DNA from: CAYVTV01 sp964563105
GTDB lineage: Bacteria > Bacteroidota > Bacteroidia > Bacteroidales > GCA-2748055
DNA length: 64,000 nt
NCBI GenBank assembly: GCA_964563105.1
Contig: CAZLXM010000001.1
Location: 62,001 to 126,000, forward strand
Direction: 5' to 3'
The first letter of the stretch is position 1. Each line of letters opens with the position of its first letter. Below are positions 37,201-45,666 of this stretch, piece after piece. Position numbers and translations under genes: made by a program. Under the pieces are notes generated by a model. That model had not been told where the DNA came from. It searched no databases and saw nothing but the letters and a program-made list of their open reading frames with translations.

Positions 37201-37574
37201 AACAATCTGTACAAACTGCTTCCTATGAACAAAAAGACCCGCTTCTGATTTATAAATTTGAATCTTTTAATCTCTTTAGTCAGATGATAGACAAAATTAA
37301 CAGGGAAGTGGTAGCTACACTCATGAAAGGTCATATCCCGATAGCTGACTCATCCGGCGTGCAAAAAGCTCAACCTCCAAAACGCTTGGATCTGAGTAAA
37401 TTCAGTGCCTCAAAACATGAAACACCAAAATATAATGATCCTTCAGGAGAATCCAAGCCTGGACAGGGTGCAGCACAACCTGTAAGAGTTGAGAAAAAAG
37501 TTGGAAGAAATGATCCCTGCCCTTGTGGAAGTGGTAAAAAATATAAAAATTGCCATGGCCGGGCCGGGGCCTGA
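34275..37574 (+). CDS. secA: Protein translocase ATPase SecA
   Basis: This 1,099-residue preprotein translocase motor has Walker A in [29 protein letters not shown], the GRGTDIKIS motif, [13 protein letters not shown], the helical wing and the zinc-binding tail [13 protein letters not shown] (C1082, C1084, C1093, H1094). It is about 200 residues longer than E. coli SecA. Much of the excess is an insert after the ISGP segment (about 318-460), which is usual in Bacteroidota. It acts at SecYEG. Confidence 0.98.
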   Translation: [1099 protein letters not shown]

Positions 37575-37658
37575 AACAGTAGAAAAATAATACCAGGGCA
37601 GGATAATAAAAATTTTAAATAAAGACTATCTGTTTACACCTTGCTTATTAACAATTTG

Positions 37659-38552
37659 TCACTGGCCGGTTTTAATGGCCCCGGTCATTTTTTCCAGTTT
37701 TTTATATAACTCCCTGCTTACGGGAACAAGTGGCAAACGTAAATAGTTTGAAGAAATCCCAAGAATTTCCAAAATGGCTTTTACACCTGCAGGGGAGCCT
37801 TCCGCAAATATAGCCTCCATTATAGGTAAAAGCTTATAATGAATTTTTCTGGCTTCATCCATCTTTCCTGATAAACAGAAACGCACCATCCGTGAAAATT
37901 CAAGCGGAAAAGCATTGGCAATAACAGATATTACACCGCCGGCCCCAAGTGAGATTAAAGGCAATGAAATACTATCATCACCCGAAATCAATTGAAAGCT
38001 GTCTGATTTGTATTTTAATATGTTCATTATCTGCTGCATATTGCCAGAAGCTTCTTTTACAGCAATAATTTGTTTAAAATCATTAGATAATTTTACTATT
38101 GTGTCAGCAGAGATATTTGAACTTGTTCTGCCTGGAACATTATAAATTATTACAGGAACCGGACTTGTCTCTGCAATTGCTTTGTAATGAAGATAAAGTC
38201 CTGTCTGATTTGGTTTATTGTAGGGGGGGGAAACACTTAAAAGAGCATCAATTCCGATAAAATCAGTGTCCTTAATGTCATTTATAACTGCATTTGTATA
38301 ATTGCCTCCAATGCCTAAAACAACAGGGACTCTTTTATTGACAACTTCAACCAAAGAACATGTAACAGCTTTTTTCTCATCCTTACTAAGCACAGGGGTT
38401 TCGCCGGTAGTTCCAAGTACGACAATATAATCAATCTCATTATTGATAAGATGATTTATATGTTTTTCCAGTGCTTTAAAATCAATACTTTCGTTTTTTC
38501 TAAATGGCGTTATTATAGCCACACCTGTTCCTGAAAATTTATTTACCTTCAT
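37659..38552 (-). CDS. dapA: 4-hydroxy-tetrahydrodipicolinate synthase
   Basis: This 297-residue aldolase condenses pyruvate and aspartate semialdehyde for lysine and peptidoglycan synthesis. The Schiff-base lysine is K166 in IAVKEASG, the catalytic tyrosine Y137 is in IIYNVPGRT, and the GTTGE loop (47-51) is intact. It converges on secA and follows the small conserved gene by 9 bases. Confidence 0.97.
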   Translation of the reverse strand: MKVNKFSGTGVAIITPFRKNESIDFKALEKHINHLINNEIDYIVVLGTTGETPVLSKDEKKAVTCSLVEVVNKRVPVVLGIGGNYTNAVINDIKDTDFIGIDALLSVSPPYNKPNQTGLYLHYKAIAETSPVPVIIYNVPGRTSSNISADTIVKLSNDFKQIIAVKEASGNMQQIMNILKYKSDSFQLISGDDSISLPLISLGAGGVISVIANAFPLEFSRMVRFCLSGKMDEARKIHYKLLPIMEAIFAEGSPAGVKAILEILGISSNYLRLPLVPVSRELYKKLEKMTGAIKTGQ

Positions 38553-38561
38553 AAAATCTTG

Positions 38562-39137
38562 TTAACGTTTTGGGGTTGTGTTAGCAGAAGAAGGATCCAA
38601 AGGGTTATTAAGCCTGCCGACATAATGTAATATCTGCTCTCCAAGGTATTGAACTGTTGAATCCTCTCTAATATTAATCATCATATCATAATCATTGAGC
38701 ATCTCAGTATATTTACCTACTTTAAAAAATGCTGCTGATAAAACTGCTAAATATCTTAAGCACATAAAATTATTAATACTCAAATCAATTAGCATATCAA
38801 ACTTTTTTGCAAGAAATTTTTGACAAATTTCCTTTTTTGGCCTGTAAAAAAGATCGAGATCATTTTTACTTATCATTAAAGAATTTTTAAGAAGTAAATA
38901 TTCAGAAGGCATCTTGTCGCTATTAATATATCCCAGAAGAAAAACATTAATATCATATGATTGAAGATGTTCTCTGTATTTTTTTATAAATGTTAATTCT
39001 GTAACATCCAGTCCGTCAAATACAATACAGGCAGTTTTAGCCGAAGTAAAATTTTGAACCTGTTTTGAACGGGTGATACGCTTTTTTTTCTTTCGTAACA
39101 ATGTATCACCGATTTTGAGTCTTAAATTTTTAAACAT
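38562..39137 (-). CDS. Conserved Bacteroidota protein (DUF6913-like)
   Basis: This 191-residue protein has no signal peptide or catalytic motif I recognise. It has a basic N-terminus (RKKKKRITRSKQ) and an alpha/beta pattern with strands at ACIVFDGLD, VFLLGYI and FDMLIDLS. Proteins of this size and pattern recur next to dapA and ligA in the phylum, and I recall them as DUF6913. The 9-base gap to dapA suggests cotranscription. Function unknown. Confidence 0.75.
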   Translation of the reverse strand: MFKNLRLKIGDTLLRKKKKRITRSKQVQNFTSAKTACIVFDGLDVTELTFIKKYREHLQSYDINVFLLGYINSDKMPSEYLLLKNSLMISKNDLDLFYRPKKEICQKFLAKKFDMLIDLSINNFMCLRYLAVLSAAFFKVGKYTEMLNDYDMMINIREDSTVQYLGEQILHYVGRLNNPLDPSSANTTPKR

Positions 39138-39303
39138 ACTAATTATATAATATTATAAAATACGCAAAATACCTGTATTATATTTTACATATATTGTTAA
39201 TAAACATTTATTTTAAATTTATTAAAAGGTATTGTTTAGTAGTAAAGCTATAAATTTATAATCATTTAAAGATGCCTTTAATTAAAAATATCATCATTTA
39301 TTT

Positions 39304-39375
39304 TCTTTTAACGTATTATTTCATTAAAAGTGTCTTTTTTTATTCTTTTAACGTATCATTTCATTAAAAGTATCT
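39304..39375. repeat. Direct duplication of the ligA 3' end
   Basis: Two 32-base copies (39304-39335 and 39344-39375), 40 bases apart, differ at only two positions. The second contains the last codons and stop of ligA; the first lies just beyond the stop. It looks like a small tandem duplication that left an extra copy of the gene end downstream. Confidence 0.8.
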
Positions 39376-41351
39376 ATACTTATTATTTTAATTTTAAATT
39401 TTTCAGCTCTTTTAAGTTTTTCCGGACCAATATTTCTTCCGGCAAGCAGGAAATCTGTATTGGAGCTAACATTGGAGAGTATTTTTCCACCATTCGATTC
39501 GATTAATTGTTTAATTTCTGTTCGTGAAATATTTTCAAAAACACCTGAAATAACGAAGTTTTTATCGTTTAATTTTGCACTTAAAGGTATAAATTCTTCT
39601 TCTACAATATTCATTTGCAATCCTGCTAATTTAAGATTGTTGATAATTTCAATATTTTCAGGTCGTTTGAAATATTGAAGAATACTTTCCGTAATCTTTT
39701 CTCCAATCTCATCAACAGCGGTGAGATCGTCAAATGAAGCATCCATAAGTGCATCAATAGACTGGAAATGAGATGCAAGTTTTTTTGCAACAGTCTCACC
39801 CACAAATCTGATCCCCAATGCATAAAGTACTCTTGGAAATGGAACTTTTTTAGATTCATGAATACTACGGAGAAGATTATTTGAAGATTTCTCCGCAAAC
39901 CTGTCCAGCTTAATAAGCTGTGAAAATTCCAGTTTATAAAGATCGGAAGCGTCTTTTATTAATTTATTTCTGAAAAGCAAATCAATAGTAGCTTCAGCAG
40001 TATTAATATTCATCGCTTTGCGGCTTATAAAATGAATGATCCGGCCTTTGATCTGAGGCGGGCAATTATCCTGATTGGGACAATAATAAGCTGCTTCATC
40101 CTGTTTGCGTATAAGCTCAGTCCCACATTCGGGGCACTTAGTGATAAAATTATAAGTTTTGGCACCCGGTTTTCTTAGTGAAACATCAACTCCTGTAATT
40201 TTTGGTATTATATCACCTCCTTTTTCCACATAAACAATATCATTTTCATGAAGATCCAGAAGTGCCATCTGATCAGCATTATGGAGACTGGCTCTCTTAA
40301 CAACAGTTCCGGCAAGATGAACAGGCTGCAAATTAGCTACAGGTGTTACTGATCCGGTTCGACCAACCTGAAAAGAAATATTTAATAGTTTAGTTGAAAT
40401 TTGTTCAGCTTTATATTTAAATGCTATAGCCCATCGGGGTATTTTGGCTGTAAAACCAAGTTCTCTCTGCTGATCTGTTGAATTTATCTTTATTACAATA
40501 CCATCAATATTATAGGATAATTTTTCCCTTTCCTTTTCCCAAAAATCAATAAAACGATATACGCCATTAATATCGGATACTTTAACAATAATTTCCGGTA
40601 TCCTGAATCCCCATTCCTTTGATTTTAATAGATTATCATAATGATTATCAAAAGGAAGGTCTTCTCCGTTTAAAGAATACAAAACACATTCTAAGGGACG
40701 CCGGGCAACCTGACTTGAATTTTGTAATTTTAATGTTCCTGCTGCCGCATTCCGGGGATTTGCAAATACTGTCTCACCAGACTCTTCTCTTTCCTGGTTC
40801 ATCTGGGAAAACTTATCTAAAGGAATATATATCTCTCCCCGGATATCAAACACATCAGGATAATCAAAGCCGGTAAGCTTTAAAGGAATACTGCGAATAG
40901 TTTTTACATTTGCAGTAACATCATCTCCTTTTTCTCCGTCACCTCTGGTAACTGCATATAACAGGCGACCGTTAACATATCGCAGGCTGATGGCAACACC
41001 ATCAAATTTTAATTCACAGATATATTCATAATTGCTATTAAGGGCCTTATTTATCCTCTTGTCAAAATCAGCAACTTCTTCCTTAGAATATGTATTTTCC
41101 AGTGATAACATCGGATATTGATGATGTATCTGAGTGAATTCGGAATTAATATCACTTCCAACTCTTACCGATGGACTGGTATCATCATAAAATTCGGGAT
41201 TTTCCTTTTCCAGCCGGATCAGTTCAGACATTAAACTGTCGTATTCAAAATCCGATATTAAAGGTTTTGCTTCAACATAATATAAGTAATTATGCTCATC
41301 AAGGCTTTCCCTTAAAAAATGAATTCTCTTCTCTATATCAGACTTCTTCAT
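39348..41351 (-). CDS. ligA: NAD-dependent DNA ligase
   Basis: This 667-residue ligase has an N-terminal Ia domain, the adenylated lysine in CELKFDGVAIS (K115), the OB fold, a four-cysteine zinc finger (CPEC and CPNQDNC), helix-hairpin-helix repeats and a C-terminal BRCT domain (about 590-667). It seals nicks in replication and repair. The -7 box at 41372-41379 supports the start. Its 3' end is duplicated just downstream. Confidence 0.98.
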   Translation of the reverse strand: MKKSDIEKRIHFLRESLDEHNYLYYVEAKPLISDFEYDSLMSELIRLEKENPEFYDDTSPSVRVGSDINSEFTQIHHQYPMLSLENTYSKEEVADFDKRINKALNSNYEYICELKFDGVAISLRYVNGRLLYAVTRGDGEKGDDVTANVKTIRSIPLKLTGFDYPDVFDIRGEIYIPLDKFSQMNQEREESGETVFANPRNAAAGTLKLQNSSQVARRPLECVLYSLNGEDLPFDNHYDNLLKSKEWGFRIPEIIVKVSDINGVYRFIDFWEKEREKLSYNIDGIVIKINSTDQQRELGFTAKIPRWAIAFKYKAEQISTKLLNISFQVGRTGSVTPVANLQPVHLAGTVVKRASLHNADQMALLDLHENDIVYVEKGGDIIPKITGVDVSLRKPGAKTYNFITKCPECGTELIRKQDEAAYYCPNQDNCPPQIKGRIIHFISRKAMNINTAEATIDLLFRNKLIKDASDLYKLEFSQLIKLDRFAEKSSNNLLRSIHESKKVPFPRVLYALGIRFVGETVAKKLASHFQSIDALMDASFDDLTAVDEIGEKITESILQYFKRPENIEIINNLKLAGLQMNIVEEEFIPLSAKLNDKNFVISGVFENISRTEIKQLIESNGGKILSNVSSNTDFLLAGRNIGPEKLKRAEKFKIKIISIDTFNEMIR

Positions 41352-41371
41352 GAAATTTATTATGAACTCCT

Positions 41372-41379
41372 CAAAGATA
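41372..41379 (-). promoter_or_regulatory. -7 promoter box for ligA
   Basis: Minus-strand TATCTTTG is a perfect TAnnTTTG. Transcription from about 41365 gives a 14-base leader. It shares a 321-base divergent spacer with the DUF4465 locus. Confidence 0.5.
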
Positions 41380-41404
41380 ATAAAAATGATACTGTAGGCT
41401 TATT

Positions 41405-41430
41405 TTAAGTAAACAATTAATGTTACTTAA
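41405..41430. promoter_or_regulatory. Inverted-repeat operator candidate
   Basis: TTAAGTAAACA and TGTTACTTAA form a palindrome with one extra base and a 5-base spacer. It is centred about 45 bases upstream of the inferred + strand start of transcription, a usual place for an activator or repressor site. Confidence 0.45.
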
Positions 41431-41450
41431 GAAAGATGAGTTCTTTTTTC

Positions 41451-41458
41451 TATATTTG
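41451..41458 (+). promoter_or_regulatory. -7 promoter box for the DUF4465/transport locus
   Basis: TATATTTG is a perfect TAnnTTTG. Transcription from about 41463 would give a leader of about 210 bases before the DUF4465 ATG, long enough for the structures described here. Confidence 0.5.
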
Positions 41459-41489
41459 TCCGAATTAATAAATTATGATCATAAAATAA

Positions 41490-41543
41490 ATGAATTTCTT
41501 TATTAAACCCTGCTTATCAGGTTTAATCATTTTTTATTTTTAA
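41490..41543 (+). CDS. Possible 17-residue leader peptide
   Basis: An ATG-started 17-codon ORF (MNFFIKPCLSGLIIFYF) starts about 27 bases after the inferred transcription start. It runs right across the terminator-like hairpin, so ribosomes translating it would disturb the hairpin. No ribosome site is obvious. It may be chance in AT-rich DNA. Confidence 0.3.
   Translation: MNFFIKPCLSGLIIFYF
41502..41541 (+). terminator. Intrinsic-terminator-like hairpin in the leader
   Basis: ATTAAACC and GGTTTAAT pair as a perfect 8-bp stem (41502-41509, 41520-41527), with TG/CA extending it past a bulged C. A T-rich tract (41528-41540) follows. It lies between the promoter and the first gene, so it could stop transcription early unless relieved. 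Confidence 0.5.
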
Positions 41544-41672
41544 AATTTTTGATTTAAAACATTATTTCTTATGAAACCCTTATGTATTATTGTTTACAAA
41601 AAGAAAATGAAAATATTTCGGGTTTCTGTCAGAACGATGCAATTAACAATGAATTAACTAAATTATTTTTAA

Positions 41673-42395
41673 ATGAAAAGATTAATTTTTCTTACTTTTT
41701 TATATTCAATTCTATTATCATCATGTTTAAAAGATAAGTTTCCAAGTGATTTTATAGGTTTTGAAGAATTTGATCTTGGAACAAATGGATTTTGGAATGG
41801 TTCGGATGGGTCCGGAGGTTTTACATCAGGAAATGCATTTTTTAGTAATGATTATAATGATGAATGGCAAAGCTGGACAGGCTTTTCCATATCTAATCAT
41901 ACGGATGTACAAACTCCTGGATATTTAAATCAATATAGCAGCATTGCGGGATCCGGAGCAGATAAATCAAGTAATTATGCAGTTTTGTATTCTTCAGGCA
42001 CTTCTGATACTATTAAATTTTTAATTCCGCAAAAAATCACAAACATTGCCCTTTGTAATTCCGCATATGCCTATTATTCAATGTTAAATGGAGATGATTT
42101 CACTACAAAATTTGGAGGGGTTGACGGAACTGATCCTGACTTCTTTGAACTCAAATTAACAGGGATAAATGAATATAATGTAGAGGCCGGAACGATTTCT
42201 ATTATGCTTGCAAGTTTTAATCATCAGGATATTCCTGATTTTATTGGTAATACCTGGACTAATTTTAATCTTTCGTTTTTTGGTTTTATCAAATATCTTG
42301 TTTTCTCATTTGATTCATCCCGGAAAAATGAATTTGGCCTCTTAACCCCAAGTTATATTTGTGTTGATAATATTAAGGGTATGTTAATAGAGTAG
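41673..42395 (+). CDS. DUF4465 lipoprotein
   Basis: This 240-residue lipoprotein (LSSC lipobox, Cys18) has the DUF4465 pattern: GFEEFDLGTNGFWNGSDGSGGF, the NDYNDEWQSWTGFSISNHTD core and the NSAYAYYSMLNGDDFTTKF segment. The fold is a beta sandwich. From memory, DUF4465 proteins are frequent in Bacteroidota cobalamin-uptake loci, which would suit the BtuF/BtuC/BtuD-like genes that follow. It probably sits on the cell surface and binds the nutrient. The protease gene follows after 59 bases. Confidence 0.82.
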   Translation: MKRLIFLTFLYSILLSSCLKDKFPSDFIGFEEFDLGTNGFWNGSDGSGGFTSGNAFFSNDYNDEWQSWTGFSISNHTDVQTPGYLNQYSSIAGSGADKSSNYAVLYSSGTSDTIKFLIPQKITNIALCNSAYAYYSMLNGDDFTTKFGGVDGTDPDFFELKLTGINEYNVEAGTISIMLASFNHQDIPDFIGNTWTNFNLSFFGFIKYLVFSFDSSRKNEFGLLTPSYICVDNIKGMLIE

Positions 42396-42454
42396 TCCTG
42401 GTAATTGAATAACCTATTATTGAAGCTGTTAGTCAGAGATTAAATAAATAGTTT

Positions 42455-44527
42455 ATGCCACGATGGCAATTCATATATCTGATAATTATAACTCTTTTCA
42501 ATTTCGTTGTTTTCGCTGATTTGAGCGGACAAGTTTCTTACGGCGGGGATCCATTACCTTACGATAAAAAGAAAACCGGAATAGACATACGTAAAATGCC
42601 ATTATTTGATTATAACTGGGTTTTAGAAGAAATATCTTTTGAAAAAGCCTACGATGGCAAAAAACCATTACCTGTTGGCTGGAATTATTCTGTAGACTTT
42701 AATCCTGATAATTCCGGAAAATGGGAATATATAACTGATAGTCTTAAAGTTTGGAGATTGGAAATTTATTCGGAAAATGCTTATGCAATATCCGTCTTTT
42801 TTAATAAATTTTTGCTGAATAAGGGTGTCCGGCTTTTCCTTTATGATCCTGAACAAAATGAAATTAAAGGTAGTTTCGATCATAGAAGTAATAAACCATC
42901 AGGAAATTTTCCTGTTTCTTCCATCGAGGGGGAAAGAATTATTATTGAACTACAAATCCCTGATTCATTGCCTGATTTTGGACAATTGAATATTGGCTCA
43001 GTTACTCATTTTTATATTGATTTGTATAAACACGGGACAAAAAAAGACAGCAGGTTCAGAACATCTGAATCATGCAATGTTGATATCAATTGTCATGCCG
43101 GAGATAACTGGCAGGAGATAAAACGTTCAGTATGCAGGATTATTTTCTCTTCAGGCTCAAATTCTGTCCTTTGTTCCGGAGCACTAATTAATAATACATC
43201 CGGTGATGGAATTCCTTACCTGCTAACTGCCAACCATTGTATAGAAAAAACATCTGAGGCAAATTCTGCAATTTTTTATTTTGGATATGAATCTCCTGAG
43301 TGCAATGGTTCGGACGGGCCTTCAAATAAAACAATCGCCGGATCAGAAATTAAAGCAACTTCAGATAGTTTGGATTTCAGCCTTTTACTTTTATCCGAAG
43401 GTATTCCTGAAACCTATAATCCATATTTTGCCGGATGGACCACCTCTTCAACTCCTGCCCCGTCATCTGTTTGCATACATCATCCAAATGGAGATGTAAA
43501 AAAGATTTCAACAAATAATAATCCTCTGACAAGTCAATACCAAAATGTTAATCCTCCGGGTTGGCTTTTTTCATCCACTCCGGGCGGTTTTTGGCGTGTT
43601 ACTGAATGGGATCAGGGAGCGACACAGGGTGGGTCTTCAGGTGCGCCATTATTAAATAATTTTGGGCTTATTGTTGGAAATCTTACAGGTGGAGATGCAA
43701 ACTGCATTAATCCAAAAAATGATTATTTTTCAAAGTTTCATCTCTGCTGGGATTATTATTCTCTGCCGGCAAAGCAATTGAAACCATGGCTGGATAAAGA
43801 TGAAACCGGAAGGACAACTGTCCCGGGATATGATCCATTTTATGTCCCTGACACTGCATCAACTTTAATGGATTTGCTTACAAACCGCCCGGAACTTCAA
43901 ACATTATCTGCTGCAATCCTGTCATCAGGATTATCTCAATCTCTTGAGAAAAATGGGCCCTATACTATTTTTGCACCAACTAATGAGGCTTTCAATAGTT
44001 TATTCCCCGGAGCAATGGATTTAATTCAATCAGACCCTGAAGGTAAACTTGCTTCTCTTATTAAAAATCATATTGTTAAAGATATTTACGAATCCTCATC
44101 CCTCTATAATGGATTAATACTTAATACACTTTCAAACATTGATATACCAATAAATATAAATAATTCACGAATTTTTTATGATTTTGCCTGCTTATTTGAA
44201 TTTGATATTAAAGCTTCAAATGGCGTTCTTCATCTGATAGATCAGGTGATTCTTCCCCTTAACCATAAAGAAGGTCCATTCATTATATTCCCAAATCCTG
44301 CAATTAATGAATTTTGGATCATTACTCATATGGAAAGTATGAGAGGGGCCAGATTAAAGCTTTTTAATTTGTATGGTTCCCTTTTAGCAGAGTATGTTAT
44401 TCAAAATGATAAACTGGAAAAAATTAACCTGACAGGATTCCCTTCAGGAATATATCTGATTGAAATATTTAATGAGCAAAAAATATTTAATAAAAAACTC
44501 ATGCTCTCCAGACCCGATAAAAAATGA
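42455..44527 (+). CDS. T9SS-exported trypsin-like serine protease with FAS1 domain
   Basis: This 690-residue protein has a signal peptide and an N-terminal propeptide-like region. A lysyl-endopeptidase-type serine protease domain follows with H261 (LLTANHC), D307 (DSLDFSLLLL) and S395 (GGSSGAP), and paired cysteines nearby. A FAS1/fasciclin domain (about 468-600, GPYTIFAPTNEAF) and a type A type IX secretion sorting domain (about 608-690, FPNPAINEF to SGIYLIEIF) complete it. It should be released or anchored at the cell surface by T9SS. Its last four bases overlap the BtuF-like start (ATGA), so it is translationally tied to the transporter, which is unusual. Confidence 0.9.
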   Translation: MPRWQFIYLIIITLFNFVVFADLSGQVSYGGDPLPYDKKKTGIDIRKMPLFDYNWVLEEISFEKAYDGKKPLPVGWNYSVDFNPDNSGKWEYITDSLKVWRLEIYSENAYAISVFFNKFLLNKGVRLFLYDPEQNEIKGSFDHRSNKPSGNFPVSSIEGERIIIELQIPDSLPDFGQLNIGSVTHFYIDLYKHGTKKDSRFRTSESCNVDINCHAGDNWQEIKRSVCRIIFSSGSNSVLCSGALINNTSGDGIPYLLTANHCIEKTSEANSAIFYFGYESPECNGSDGPSNKTIAGSEIKATSDSLDFSLLLLSEGIPETYNPYFAGWTTSSTPAPSSVCIHHPNGDVKKISTNNNPLTSQYQNVNPPGWLFSSTPGGFWRVTEWDQGATQGGSSGAPLLNNFGLIVGNLTGGDANCINPKNDYFSKFHLCWDYYSLPAKQLKPWLDKDETGRTTVPGYDPFYVPDTASTLMDLLTNRPELQTLSAAILSSGLSQSLEKNGPYTIFAPTNEAFNSLFPGAMDLIQSDPEGKLASLIKNHIVKDIYESSSLYNGLILNTLSNIDIPININNSRIFYDFACLFEFDIKASNGVLHLIDQVILPLNHKEGPFIIFPNPAINEFWIITHMESMRGARLKLFNLYGSLLAEYVIQNDKLEKINLTGFPSGIYLIEIFNEQKIFNKKLMLSRPDKK

Positions 44528-45666
44528 AATTGCCGGTAATCCATATATTGTTTTCAATATTTCTTCTTTCGTGTGTAAGTAAAACAAATTCATTGAAATC
44601 TGTTAAAACCCTAACTAATACTGAGTTTTCAACTACTTTCAGCATTTTAAAATCTGAAAATTTTTACCTTGTTGAAGTTTTTAAACCCTGGCAAAGAGCT
44701 GATAATGAGAATTATTCATATTTACTGGCTAAACCTGAAATTCAAATTCCCGACAGTTTATTAAAAGTTAATTTTATTTCTATTCCGCTAAAATCTGTTA
44801 TTTGTTTTTCCACAACTCATATTGGTTACATTACAGCACTTGAAAAAACTGAAACAATAAAAGGTGTTTCAGGAAAAGATTATTTTTATAATAATACTCT
44901 TCGAAATAACTATAACAAAGGAGAGGTTTTTGATATTGGGTATCCTCCTTCACTTGATTATGAAACTATTATTAAAATCAAACCTGATCTTGTTTTTTTA
45001 TACGGCCTTGAATCTTCTGTTGCAGGAATAGCTGACAGATTATATTCGGCCGGGATCCCGTCGATGCTGATAGCAGATTTTCTTGAAGATCATCCACTTG
45101 GAAAAGCTGAATGGATAAAGCTGTTTTCGTTGCTTTATGAATGTGAGGAAAAAGGAGATTCTATATTTAATGTAATAAGAAATAATTATCTGAATTTAAA
45201 ACATCTGGCAGAAAAAGCACAGAAGAAACCCCTGGTATTAACGGGATTACCATGGAAAGACACTTGGTATATGGCGGGAGGACAATCGTTTACAGCAAAG
45301 TTCATTGAAGATGCCGGAGGGGATTATCTCTGGAAGACTAATGAGTCTGTTGATTATATACCACTTGCACTGGAATCAGTGTATATAAATTCATTAAAAG
45401 CTGATGTCTGGATAAATTGTGGTACAGCTACATCATTGAATGATTTGATAGCACGTGATGAAAGATTTAAACAGATTAAAGTTGTTCAACAGCAAAATGT
45501 ATTTAATAATAATGCAAGGTCTAATGAAAGGGGAGGAAATGATTTTTGGGAATCAGGAGCATTAAGGGCTGATATGATACTAGATGATCTTATAAAAATA
45601 TTTCATCCCGGAATAATGAAAAATAACGAATTGTTTTATTATAAACGTTTGCTTTATAATGATTAA
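44524..45666 (+). CDS. BtuF/FepB-like ABC substrate-binding lipoprotein
   Basis: This 380-residue lipoprotein (LLSC, Cys17) has the type III periplasmic-binding fold: SVICFSTTHIGYITALE in lobe one, IKPDLVFLYG, and ADVWINCGTATSLNDLIARDERF in lobe two. It delivers a corrinoid, heme or siderophore to the FecCD permease encoded 0.4 kb downstream. The GKDYFYNNTLRNNYNKGEVFDIGYPPSLDYE segment is usual for Bacteroidota members of this group. Ligand assignment between B12 and iron chelate cannot be made from sequence alone. Confidence 0.9.
   Translation: MKLPVIHILFSIFLLSCVSKTNSLKSVKTLTNTEFSTTFSILKSENFYLVEVFKPWQRADNENYSYLLAKPEIQIPDSLLKVNFISIPLKSVICFSTTHIGYITALEKTETIKGVSGKDYFYNNTLRNNYNKGEVFDIGYPPSLDYETIIKIKPDLVFLYGLESSVAGIADRLYSAGIPSMLIADFLEDHPLGKAEWIKLFSLLYECEEKGDSIFNVIRNNYLNLKHLAEKAQKKPLVLTGLPWKDTWYMAGGQSFTAKFIEDAGGDYLWKTNESVDYIPLALESVYINSLKADVWINCGTATSLNDLIARDERFKQIKVVQQQNVFNNNARSNERGGNDFWESGALRADMILDDLIKIFHPGIMKNNELFYYKRLLYND

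Larger units (their letters stand above)
41352..41672. other. 321-base divergent spacer: operator, promoter and structured leader
   Basis: This region holds the ligA -7 box, a 10-bp inverted repeat (41405-41430), a perfect + strand -7 box (41451-41458), a 17-codon ORF (41490-41543), a hairpin with T run (41502-41541) and a second stem (41573-41626). It contains no B12-box consensus. Confidence 0.6.

Noticed and set aside
41571..41657. 28-codon ORF before the DUF4465 gene
   Set aside because: It has no ribosome site, no hydrophobic or known motif, and lies in the AT-rich leader; probably chance.
41380..41672. Cobalamin riboswitch upstream of the DUF4465/BtuF-like locus
   Set aside because: The locus content suggests B12, but I find no B12-box consensus or the associated paired elements, only the short hairpins described.
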